Part shown: positions 1 through 6,233 of the stretch, in pieces
Layout: each line of letters starts with the position of its first letter
Numbering within the stretch: position 1 is the first letter of the stretch
Assembly: GCA_021737115.1 (NCBI GenBank)
Contig: JAIPER010000142.1
Span: forward strand, 1-8,290
DNA: 8,290 nucleotides
Source: Desulfohalobiaceae bacterium
GTDB taxonomy: Bacteria > Desulfobacterota > Desulfovibrionia > Desulfovibrionales > Desulfothermaceae
Reading direction: 5' to 3'
Translations under genes and position numbers: made by a program
The notes under the pieces: model-generated
Seen by the model: the letters and a program-made list of their open reading frames with translations, nothing else
Told to the model about the DNA's origin: nothing
The model's database searches: none

Positions 1-747
1 GTGCCCACAGGGAAGATCCAGGTGGATAACTGCACCCTGAGCTTCGGGGGGCGTTTTCTGCTGCATAACATCGCCTTTGCTTTGCAGCCCGGGGATTTTC
101 TAGCCGTTATCGGACCTAGCGGAGCCGGGAAAACCACCCTCTGCCGGGTGCTGTTGGGGCTCTGGCCCACGATGGGCGGGAAGGTCCGTCTGGACGGGGC
201 GGACATCTTTTACTGGGACCAGGATGATGTGGGCCCGTATATCGGGTATGTCCCCCAGGAGATTGAACTCTTTCCGGCCACGGTGGCCCAGAACATCGCC
301 CGCATGGGGCGGCCGGACGAGGAAAAAGTCCGCAAGGCGGCCCAGGAGGCCGGCATCCACGAGACCGTCAGCCAATTGCCGGAGGGCTATGAAACCAGGC
401 TCGAGACCCAGGGCGGCTTTTTCCTGTCCGGGGGCCAGAAGCAGCGCCTGGGATTGGCCCGGGCTTTTTACGGAGACCCGCCCCTGCTGATTCTGGATGA
501 GCCCAATTCCAATCTGGACGAGCAGGGAGAAGAGGAGTTGATCGCATCCCTTAAGGCCAAGAGACAACAGAGCCCTTTCACCTGTGTTCTGGTCAGCCAC
601 AGGCCGTCAATGCTGCAGCTGGCGGACAAGATTCTGGTTCTTAAAAACGGAAGACAGGACATGTTCGGACCAAGGCAGGAGGTCTTCTCCAGGCTGACCC
701 AGCCCAAACAGACCAGGACCGGCCCTTTGCAGGTGGTTCGGGCCTGA
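1..747 (+). CDS. Type I secretion ABC transporter, PrtD type (C-terminal ATPase part, 5' end outside window)
   Basis: This is the nucleotide-binding half of a PrtD-type inner-membrane exporter, which hydrolyses ATP to drive one-step export of a protein through a type I secretion channel. Counting from position 1, it shows Walker A GPSGAGKT at 38-45, Q-loop Gln86, signature LSGGQ at 142-146, Walker B with Asp166-Glu167 and the switch His200, all canonical. The frame is open at the left edge. Its first residues align with about residue 315 of the complete paralogue at 991-2634, so the GTG at position 1 is an internal Val and some 314 residues of membrane domain lie upstream. Compared with the paralogues there is one extra residue before the signature and one more before the His switch, plus a short basic C-terminal tail. 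It is followed by a 243-bp repeat-bearing spacer. Family assignment is firm; the substrate is unknown. Confidence 0.93.
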   Translation: MPTGKIQVDNCTLSFGGRFLLHNIAFALQPGDFLAVIGPSGAGKTTLCRVLLGLWPTMGGKVRLDGADIFYWDQDDVGPYIGYVPQEIELFPATVAQNIARMGRPDEEKVRKAAQEAGIHETVSQLPEGYETRLETQGGFFLSGGQKQRLGLARAFYGDPPLLILDEPNSNLDEQGEEELIASLKAKRQQSPFTCVLVSHRPSMLQLADKILVLKNGRQDMFGPRQEVFSRLTQPKQTRTGPLQVVRA

Positions 748-765
748 CTGGGCGGAGGGTCAGAA

Positions 766-927
766 GCAGAGGGCATAGAGCATAGAGCATGGGGAAGAAG
801 GAAGAGCGGATCGTTGAACATCGATACGGCACGAGATATTTTTCGCCTTCCGCGATTGAGGTTTGCCTTTTTCAACTGTGAAGCTCTTAACCCTCTGCTC
901 TATGCTCTCTGCCCTTATGCCTCTTGC
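766..927. repeat. Facing arrays of 7-bp repeats around a ~98-bp core
   Basis: The left arm (766-793) reads as four heptamers: GCAGAGG, GCATAGA, GCATAGA, GCATGGG. The right arm (892-927) reads as CCTCTGC, TCTATGC, TCTCTGC, CCTTATGC (8 bp) and CTCTTGC, the reverse complement type of the left arm. A perfect 13-nt inverted repeat, AGAGCATAGAGCA at 777-789 against 896-908, sits inside the arms. The core (794-891) shows no convincing gene. The structure could fold into a long imperfect hairpin in DNA or RNA. It fills most of the spacer between the first two transporter genes. Function unknown. Confidence 0.75.
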
Positions 928-930
928 AAC

Positions 931-965
931 CGTGAACCGTGAACCGTGAACCGTGAACTGTGAAC
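931..965 (+). repeat. Tandem heptamer CGTGAAC, 5 units
   Basis: There are four exact CGTGAAC units (931-958) followed by TGTGAAC (959-965), ending 25 bp before the start codon of the second transporter. The repeat is in the same spacer as the GCATAGA-type array but is a different heptamer. Its position, where a promoter or leader would be expected, makes an effect on expression possible, but no operator or binding protein can be named. Confidence 0.85.
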
Positions 966-990
966 CTTCTTAACCTCTTGTAATATTTTC

Positions 991-2634
991 ATGTTAGCCT
1001 TTTTGAAACAGTTTTCCAGATACTTCGCCTTTGCCGGGCTCTACAGCATGTTCATCAATGCCCTGTATCTGACTTTTCCTATCTACATGCTGGCCATCTA
1101 TGTCCGGGTGCTGGACAGCTTCAGCTTTCCCACCCTGTACAGCGTGACCCTGGTGGCCCTGGCGGCCCTGGCTGTGCTCGGGGTCTTGGATTTCCTGCGA
1201 TCCCGGCTCCTGGTCCAGGTCGGGGTGGAGATGGACAAAAGACTGAGCCGGGGTGTTTTGTCCGAGATGCTCAGAAAGGCGGCCGGAGTGGACCGCAACC
1301 AGTCCGGACAGGCCCTCAGAGACGTGAATCAGTTGCGGAACTTCTTTGCCGGCAATGCCGTGTTTTCTTTTTTCGACGCCCCTTGGGTCCCCCTGTATCT
1401 CTTGATCATCTACCTGATGCACCCCTTCTTGGGTCTGGTGGCTACCGGGGGGGCGATTGTCCTTCTGGCCCTGAGCCTGACTCAGGAGCTTTCCACCCGC
1501 AGGGACCGCGATCAGGCCAAATCGGCCAATATTCAGGGCCGGAATTTTTTGGACAAAAGCCTGGGCAATGCCGAGTTCGTGCACAGTATGGGCATGGTTT
1601 CCGGACTGGCGGCCCACTGGAAGGGGGTCAACGACCGGGAGGTCTCCCTCCAGGACAGGGCGGATCGAAAGTCTGAGGCCTTTCAATCCATGAGCAAGAG
1701 CTTCAGGCTGATGATGCAGGTCATGATTTTCGGGGCCGGGGCCTATCTCGTGCTTCAGAATCAGACGAATGCGGGGATCATTATCGCCGCTTCGATCATC
1801 ATGGGCCGGGCCCTGGCTCCGGTGGACCAGGCCCTGGGGACCTGGAAGCAGACAGCTGAGGCCAGGGAGGCCTATAAGAGGCTGCGGACCCTTCTGCAGG
1901 GCTCCGGACCGGACAGCGTGACCAGGCATATCGAGCCAAAGGGCGATCTGCGGATCGTGGAGGCCGGATTTTCCGTGGAGGAGCAGCCCATCCTCCGGGA
2001 CATTTCCTTTGAGCTGCAGGCCGGGGAATTCCTGGGAATCATCGGGCCCAACGGGGCCGGAAAGACCACTTTGTGCCGGCTTTTGCTGGGGATTTGGCCG
2101 GCCTCGACCGGGCAGGTCCTTTTGGACGGGCAGGACATCTTTACCTGGGACCAGGAGGAACTCGGGTCTTTTCTCGGCTACCTGCCTCAGGATATCGAGC
2201 TTTTCCCGGGAACGGTCAGTGAAAACATCGCCAGGATGCAGACTCCGGACACGGAAAAGGTTATCGCTGCGGCCAAGAAGGCCGGGGCCCACGAGACCAT
2301 TCTCAGATTCGCCAAGGGCTATGAAACTGAAATCGGCCCCAGGGGCGGCAACCTCTCCGGCGGTCAGCGGCAGCGGGTGGGCCTGGCCAGGGCGGTTTTC
2401 GGCGATCCGGCCCTGGTGGTTCTGGACGAACCTAGCTCGAATCTGGACGAGGCAGGGGAAAAGGCCCTGACCCTGACCCTGAGGCGGCTGAAGAGACAGG
2501 GCACGACCACGGTCATGATCAGCCACAAGCCGGGGCTGCTCTCTTTTGCCGACAAAATCCTGGTCCTCAAACAGGGAACCATGGACCGCTTCGGCCCCGG
2601 CCGGGAGATTTTCGGGAGCCTGGCCCGGAAATAA
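991..2634 (+). CDS. Type I secretion ABC transporter, PrtD type (permease-ATPase fusion)
   Basis: A complete 547-aa half-transporter of the PrtD family, expected to dimerise in the inner membrane and export an unfolded protein with the adjacent fusion protein. The N-terminal half is the membrane domain, with hydrophobic segments near residues 14-37, 50-69, 133-170 and 240-275. The C-terminal half is the ATPase: Walker A GPNGAGKT at 352-359, Q-loop Gln400, LSGGQ at 455-459, Walker B ending Asp479-Glu480, His512. All catalytic motifs are intact. There is no N-terminal C39 peptidase or C39-like domain, as expected of PrtD rather than HlyB or bacteriocin exporters. ATG 991 is the only reasonable start: an in-frame stop lies at 961-963 and the N-terminus matches the paralogue at 2918. 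No clear Shine-Dalgarno sequence precedes it, and a heptamer array lies just upstream. The partner outer-membrane protein and substrate are not in the window. Confidence 0.95.
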   Translation: MLAFLKQFSRYFAFAGLYSMFINALYLTFPIYMLAIYVRVLDSFSFPTLYSVTLVALAALAVLGVLDFLRSRLLVQVGVEMDKRLSRGVLSEMLRKAAGVDRNQSGQALRDVNQLRNFFAGNAVFSFFDAPWVPLYLLIIYLMHPFLGLVATGGAIVLLALSLTQELSTRRDRDQAKSANIQGRNFLDKSLGNAEFVHSMGMVSGLAAHWKGVNDREVSLQDRADRKSEAFQSMSKSFRLMMQVMIFGAGAYLVLQNQTNAGIIIAASIIMGRALAPVDQALGTWKQTAEAREAYKRLRTLLQGSGPDSVTRHIEPKGDLRIVEAGFSVEEQPILRDISFELQAGEFLGIIGPNGAGKTTLCRLLLGIWPASTGQVLLDGQDIFTWDQEELGSFLGYLPQDIELFPGTVSENIARMQTPDTEKVIAAAKKAGAHETILRFAKGYETEIGPRGGNLSGGQRQRVGLARAVFGDPALVVLDEPSSNLDEAGEKALTLTLRRLKRQGTTTVMISHKPGLLSFADKILVLKQGTMDRFGPGREIFGSLARK

Positions 2635-2660
2635 GGCGCCGTAATGAGGGACAATCGTCT

Positions 2661-2783
2661 ATGGCATCTGAAGAACTGAAAATATGCAAAAACTGGATGA
2701 ACCAAAAATTCGAAGTACGAAACTCGAAATCCGAAACAAGCACGAAATTCAAATTTTCTAATTTCATAAACAAAGAAAAATAA
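2661..2783 (+). other. Possible 40-codon small ORF overlapping a heptamer repeat
   Basis: An ATG at 2661 is preceded by GAGGG (2646-2650) with a 10-nt gap. It opens a 40-codon frame ending at TAA 2781-2783, starting MASEELKICKNWM and continuing through the CGAAANN repeat as a Lys/Ser/Phe-rich stretch. The start signal is better than that of the transporter just upstream, but the frame is short and its second half is repeat sequence that happens to lack stops. It matches no family I recognise. It could equally be chance. Confidence 0.2.
2711..2738 (+). repeat. Degenerate heptamer CGAAANN, 4 units
   Basis: The units are CGAAGTA, CGAAACT, CGAAATC and CGAAACA in exact 7-bp phase, followed by an out-of-phase CGAAATT at 2743. 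The array lies in the AT-rich 283-bp spacer between the second and third transporters. The rest of that spacer (2784-2917) holds only weak inverted repeats, such as CAACC/GGTTG at 2791-2810 and TTCGC/GCGAA around 2851-2865, and no T-run typical of a terminator. Confidence 0.7.
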
Positions 2784-2917
2784 TAAGAATCAACCAAATA
2801 GCGTCGGTTGCCCTTGGATGAAATTTACAGCATACCTATTCCGGGCAGGCTTCGCTGCAGGCGAAATTCGAAAGCGGGCTATCCGTAACTGCCGCTTATA
2901 AGGGGTCTGAAGTCATA

Positions 2918-4576
2918 ATGCGCCACATCGTTTTGAAGTTGCTGAAGTATTTTTTTTATGCCGGTCTTTTCAGCCTGGTGGTCAATATCCTCTATCTGGT
3001 CTTTCCCCTGTATTTGCTGGTCCTGTTTGAGAAGGTCCTGGACAGCTACAGTTTTTCAAGTCTGCTCACGGTCACGGTCGGAACGGTCTTTGCCCTGGCG
3101 GTCATGGGGCTTTTGCACTATATCCGCTCCAGAATCCTGATCCGTTCCGGACTGGAGGTGGACAGGGACCTGAAGAGCACGGTTCTTGCGGAAATGTTCG
3201 CCTCCGGGGTCAGTTTGAACCGGGCCGGCTACAGGCAGGGACTTACTGATATAGACATCCTGAGGAATTATTTCGGGGACGGGACGCTTGGGGCCTTGTT
3301 CGACGTCTTTTTTGTTCCCCTCTTTGTCCTGGCCATCTTTTTCCTCCATCCGGATCTGGGAGTCGTGGCCCTGTGCGGGACCCTCGGCCTCGTCCTTCTC
3401 TGGTTACTGCAGCATCGTTTGATCCGCAAGAGATGGGATCAGGCCGGGGCGGTTCTGGCCATCGGCCAGAATCTGGTAGCCTCGGCTCTGCGAAACCTGG
3501 AAACCGTCACGGCCATGGGCATGGACCAGGGGATCGAGGCCCAATGGCAGAAGGGGCATCAGCAAGGAGTGGACCTGCAGGCCCGGGTCAACGGCTATCT
3601 GACCGGGCTTGGCTCATTGAACATCTTTTTGAGGCTGACCCTGCAGACCCTGGTCTTTGGTCTGGGGATTTACCTGGTCTTCCAGGGTGATATTACGGCC
3701 GGGATCGCTGTGGCCGCCCTGGTGCTCACCGGGCGCTGCCTCTTCTCCCTGGAACAGGCCATGTCCACCTGGAAAAAGAGTGTCGAGGCCAGGAGTGCAT
3801 TCAAGCGTCTGGATCAGCTGCTCAAGGGCGCCGGGCAGCAGGAGAGCATGGATCTGCCCGCCCCCGAAGGGAGGTTGGAAGTCGAAGGGGCCGGACTGGC
3901 CCTGGGGGGTAGGAACCTGCTTCGAAACATCACTTTTTCCCTGGAGTCCGGGGAGTTTTTGGGGGTCATCGGTCCCAGCGGGGCCGGAAAGACCGTCCTG
4001 GCCAAGATGATCCTGGGCATCTGGCCGTCCCTTGGGGGCAAGGTCCGGCTCGACGGGGCGGATGTCTTTTTGTGGGACCATCGAAAACTCGGACCCAGTA
4101 TCGGGTACCTGCCCCAGGAGGTGTCCCTTTTCTCCGGGAGCGTCAGCCAAAATATCGCCCGTCTGGGAGAAATAAGCGCGGACCAGGTCCTGGCCGCGGC
4201 TCAAAAGGCCGGACTGCATGAGACCATCCTCAGGCTTCCACAAGGCTATGATACGGAAATCGGCGAGGCTGGGGCCAGGCTGGCCGCAGGCCAGCGCAGA
4301 CTCCTGGGCTTGGCCCGGGCGGTTTACAACCGGCCGGGACTGGTGGTCCTGGACGAGCCCAATGCCGACCTGGATGACGCCGGGGAACAGGCCCTGGTGA
4401 ACTGCCTGGGTATGCTCAAGGATGAAGGAGTCACCGTGATCATGGTCACCCACAAGCCGGTGCTTTTAAACAGCGCGGACAAAGTGCTCATGCTCAAGGA
4501 TGGACAGACCGTGACCTTCGGCCCCAGACAGGAGGTTTTCCAGCGGTTGATGGGGCAGAAACAACAAAGAGGTTAA
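2918..4576 (+). CDS. Type I secretion ABC transporter, PrtD type, with degenerate LAAGQ signature
   Basis: A complete 552-aa permease-ATPase of the PrtD family, colinear with the 547-aa paralogue and without gaps to beyond residue 510. Hydrophobic segments lie near residues 11-37, 50-67, 128-165 and 235-272. The ATPase carries Walker A GPSGAGKT at 352-359, Q-loop Gln400, Walker B ending Asp479-Glu480 and His512, all intact. The signature at 455-459 (nt 4280-4294) is LAAGQ, with Ser-to-Ala and Gly-to-Ala changes, and the D-loop reads ADLD instead of SNLD. Degenerate signatures are known in heterodimeric ABC exporters; human TAP2 has LAAGQ. An unequal partnership with one of the neighbouring canonical transporters is therefore plausible but inferred. 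AAGGGG at 2900-2905 is a possible but distant ribosome site (12-nt gap); GAAG at 2909-2912 is closer. It ends 41 bp before the fusion-protein gene, so these two are probably co-transcribed. Confidence 0.94.
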   Translation: MRHIVLKLLKYFFYAGLFSLVVNILYLVFPLYLLVLFEKVLDSYSFSSLLTVTVGTVFALAVMGLLHYIRSRILIRSGLEVDRDLKSTVLAEMFASGVSLNRAGYRQGLTDIDILRNYFGDGTLGALFDVFFVPLFVLAIFFLHPDLGVVALCGTLGLVLLWLLQHRLIRKRWDQAGAVLAIGQNLVASALRNLETVTAMGMDQGIEAQWQKGHQQGVDLQARVNGYLTGLGSLNIFLRLTLQTLVFGLGIYLVFQGDITAGIAVAALVLTGRCLFSLEQAMSTWKKSVEARSAFKRLDQLLKGAGQQESMDLPAPEGRLEVEGAGLALGGRNLLRNITFSLESGEFLGVIGPSGAGKTVLAKMILGIWPSLGGKVRLDGADVFLWDHRKLGPSIGYLPQEVSLFSGSVSQNIARLGEISADQVLAAAQKAGLHETILRLPQGYDTEIGEAGARLAAGQRRLLGLARAVYNRPGLVVLDEPNADLDDAGEQALVNCLGMLKDEGVTVIMVTHKPVLLNSADKVLMLKDGQTVTFGPRQEVFQRLMGQKQQRG

Positions 4577-4582
4577 CCTCTT
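4567..4582. promoter_or_regulatory. Perfect 16-bp palindrome over the stop codon of the third transporter
   Basis: AAGAGGTTAACCTCTT is its own reverse complement with no loop. It contains the TAA stop (4574-4576) of the upstream transporter and lies about 35 bp before the fusion-protein start. A loopless palindrome of this size resembles a dimeric regulator site more than a terminator. Its right ten bases, TTAACCTCTT, also occur at 970-979, just upstream of the second transporter. A regulatory role is inference only. Confidence 0.3.
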
Positions 4583-4602
4583 ATATCTTATACCAAGACG
4601 CC

Positions 4603-4608
4603 AAGGAG
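4603..4608 (+). promoter_or_regulatory. Ribosome binding site AAGGAG that decides the fusion-protein start
   Basis: AAGGAG directly abuts the ATG at 4609, which leaves no spacer for that codon. The in-frame ATG at 4618 lies nine bases downstream, an ordinary distance. The second ATG is therefore the likelier start. Confidence 0.7.
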
Positions 4609-4617
4609 ATGGCAGCG

Positions 4618-5949
4618 ATGACAGAACAAACACAACAGGATCCGGCCGCCCGGAAGATCAATACCAACCCCAACAAATTGATCCTGGCCGGGTTGCTGAT
4701 CATTGTCTTTTTTTTCGGCGGCCTGGGGGCCTGGTCGGCCTTTTTCCCCTTTCAGGGGGCGGTCATTGCCTCGGGTACGGTCAAGGTCTCCAATGAAAAG
4801 AAGACGGTCCAGCATCTCGAAGGGGGGATCGTCGACGAGATCCTGGTCCAGGAAGGGGACCGGGTGGATAAGGGCCAGACCCTGATCCGGCTCAAGAGTT
4901 CCAGGGTCATCGCCTCGGTATCCCTGCTCAGGGGACAGCTTCGGGCCAAAAAGGCGGAGGCGGCCAGGCTTCAGGCCGAGAGCACCATGGAAAAGAGCAT
5001 CGACTGGCCTAAAGACCTGCTCGAGGTCAAGGACCAGCCCGAAGTGGCCATGATTCTTAAGAAGCAGCAGGACATCTTCGCTTCCAGACGCAAGGATCTC
5101 AAGGGCAAGATCTCTCTGCACTATTCCCAGATCGAGCAGATCAAAGAGCAGATCGAGGGCATCCGGGAAGAGCTTTTGGCCCAGAAGGACATCATCCAGG
5201 CCCTCAAGGAAGAACTGTCGGCCAAGAAGGAGCTCCTGCAGGGCAAGTACATCGACAAGGCCGCGATTTTAGAGCTGCGGCGCATGCTGGCCGAGCGAAA
5301 AGGCCGGGAAGGACGGCTCAAGCAGAACATCGCCGAGGCCAGGCAGAAGATCGAGGAGCTCAAACTGCGGATCGTGGACCTGCGCAACTCCTACCGGGAG
5401 AAGGCGGTTTCCAGGCTGAGCGAGGTCTCGGACCTCATCTTCGAGCTAAAAGAAAAGCTCAGGCCCCAGGTCGACGCCCAGCAGCGGCTGGAGATCACCG
5501 CCCCCATTGCCGGCGAGGTCATGAATCTGCGGATCCACTCGGAAGAAAGCGGGGTCATCCAGGCGGGCCAGCCCATCCTGGACATCGTGCCTGGCCAGGC
5601 CAAGCTCGTGGTCGAGGCCAGGGTCCGGCTCCAGGACATCACCGACGTCAAAAAAGGGCAGCCCACCAAAGTCCAGCTTTCCGCCTTCAACCGGCGCTCC
5701 ACTCCCCCCGTCCCCGGGGAGGTGATCTATGTCTCGGCGGACCAGGTCAGCGAGGAGACCTCCAGGGGCGTCCGGTCCTATTATCTGGCCCATGTCCGGG
5801 TCAACCCGGAGCAGTTGGAGGAATACGGGGCCTATCTCTCCCCGGGCATGCCCGCGGTCTGCTACATCACCACCGAGAAGCGGACCGTCCTCGGATACCT
5901 CCTGGAGCCCATCCTGGGGATCGTGGACCAGGCCATGCGGGAAGGCTGA
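4618..5949 (+). CDS. Type I secretion membrane fusion protein, HlyD/PrtE family
   Basis: A 443-aa periplasmic adaptor that would connect the inner-membrane ABC transporter to a TolC-like outer-membrane channel. In order it shows a short cytoplasmic N-terminus, one membrane helix at about 20-43, the first half of the lipoyl-like barrel-sandwich domain (about 50-92, with QHLEGGIVDEILVQEGDRV), a long Lys/Glu-rich coiled-coil hairpin (about 95-285), the second barrel half (about 291-325, with ITAPIAGEV), a beta domain, and the characteristic C-terminus LSPGMPAVCYITTEKRTVLG followed by YLLEPI. Length and layout are normal for PrtE/HlyD. ATG 4618 is preferred over ATG 4609 (446 aa) because of the AAGGAG at 4603-4608. 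It is the only fusion-protein gene beside three transporter genes. It is followed by a heptamer array and then convergent genes. No simple terminator with a U-run is visible downstream. Confidence 0.95.
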   Translation: MTEQTQQDPAARKINTNPNKLILAGLLIIVFFFGGLGAWSAFFPFQGAVIASGTVKVSNEKKTVQHLEGGIVDEILVQEGDRVDKGQTLIRLKSSRVIASVSLLRGQLRAKKAEAARLQAESTMEKSIDWPKDLLEVKDQPEVAMILKKQQDIFASRRKDLKGKISLHYSQIEQIKEQIEGIREELLAQKDIIQALKEELSAKKELLQGKYIDKAAILELRRMLAERKGREGRLKQNIAEARQKIEELKLRIVDLRNSYREKAVSRLSEVSDLIFELKEKLRPQVDAQQRLEITAPIAGEVMNLRIHSEESGVIQAGQPILDIVPGQAKLVVEARVRLQDITDVKKGQPTKVQLSAFNRRSTPPVPGEVIYVSADQVSEETSRGVRSYYLAHVRVNPEQLEEYGAYLSPGMPAVCYITTEKRTVLGYLLEPILGIVDQAMREG

Positions 5950-5966
5950 AAAATTGGGACTTGTGC

Positions 5967-6064
5967 GGTTAGCTGTTAGCCATTAGCTGTTAGCTGTTAG
6001 CCATTAGCTGTTAGCTGTTAGCTGTTAGCTGTTAGCTGTTAGCTGTTAGCTGTTAGCTGTTAGC
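5967..6064 (+). repeat. Tandem heptamer TGTTAGC, 14 units
   Basis: Fourteen units run in uninterrupted 7-bp phase: GGTTAGC, TGTTAGC, CATTAGC, TGTTAGC twice, CATTAGC, then eight exact TGTTAGC. The more degenerate units are at the outer (left) end and the identical ones towards the core, as if the array grew inward by slippage. It begins 17 bp after the fusion-protein stop codon. Confidence 0.95.
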
Positions 6065-6131
6065 TTTTGAATCAGATTGTTCAAGACCCTTAAATACTGC
6101 TTCGGGTCAAAAATCTTGTTGCCCCTCTCTT

Positions 6132-6159
6132 GCTAACGGCTAAACGCTAAAGGCTAATT
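6132..6159 (-). repeat. Degenerate heptamer GCTAANN, 4 units, inverted relative to the TGTTAGC array
   Basis: The units GCTAACG, GCTAAAC, GCTAAAG and GCTAATT are in exact phase. On the minus strand each reads NNTTAGC, the same heptamer type as the array at 5967-6064. The stretch from here to 6233 contains no gene that I can support. Confidence 0.8.
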
Positions 6160-6233
6160 GCACAGCTTGAAAAAATGTGTCGTTAGGATCAGGGTCTTTC
6201 CGTCGAGAGAGGCCGCGGCAAAACAACTTACTT

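Larger units (their letters stand above)
5962..6164. repeat. Inverted-repeat element with heptamer arms around a ~67-bp core
   Basis: The outer arms 5963-5994 and 6132-6163 are reverse complements at 25 of 32 positions by hand alignment. GTGC at the outer end and the TTAGC core of each of four heptamers are conserved, and the variable two bases of each heptamer hold the mismatches. One more pair (5962/6164) extends the match. The core between the arrays (6065-6131) is unique sequence with a weak GACCC/GGGTC stem (6085-6108). The element occupies the spacer between two convergent genes, so it may act as a bidirectional transcription barrier or be a miniature repeat element; neither is shown. 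Confidence 0.65.

Noticed and set aside
1..3. GTG at the left edge as a start codon for a 248-aa stand-alone ATPase
   Set aside because: It aligns with about residue 315 of the complete paralogues in the middle of the permease-ATPase linker, so it is an internal Val of a gene cut by the window.
994..2526. Long open frame on the minus strand inside the second transporter
   Set aside because: The product is rich in Gly, Pro, Gln and Leu with no recognisable domain. It is the antisense shadow of a GC-rich gene, as is the one at 3614-4453.
2804..2840. Sigma-70 promoter before the third transporter
   Set aside because: TTG-type and TACCTAT boxes can be picked, but spacing and matches are poor and alternatives are equally good in this AT-rich stretch.
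6085..6108. Intrinsic terminator after the fusion protein gene
   Set aside because: The GACCC/GGGTC stem is only 5 bp with a 14-nt loop and no T-run in the sense direction, too weak to call.
5967..6159. CRISPR-like array
   Set aside because: The units are 7 bp and contiguous, with no spacers between them; this is tandem repetition, not a CRISPR.
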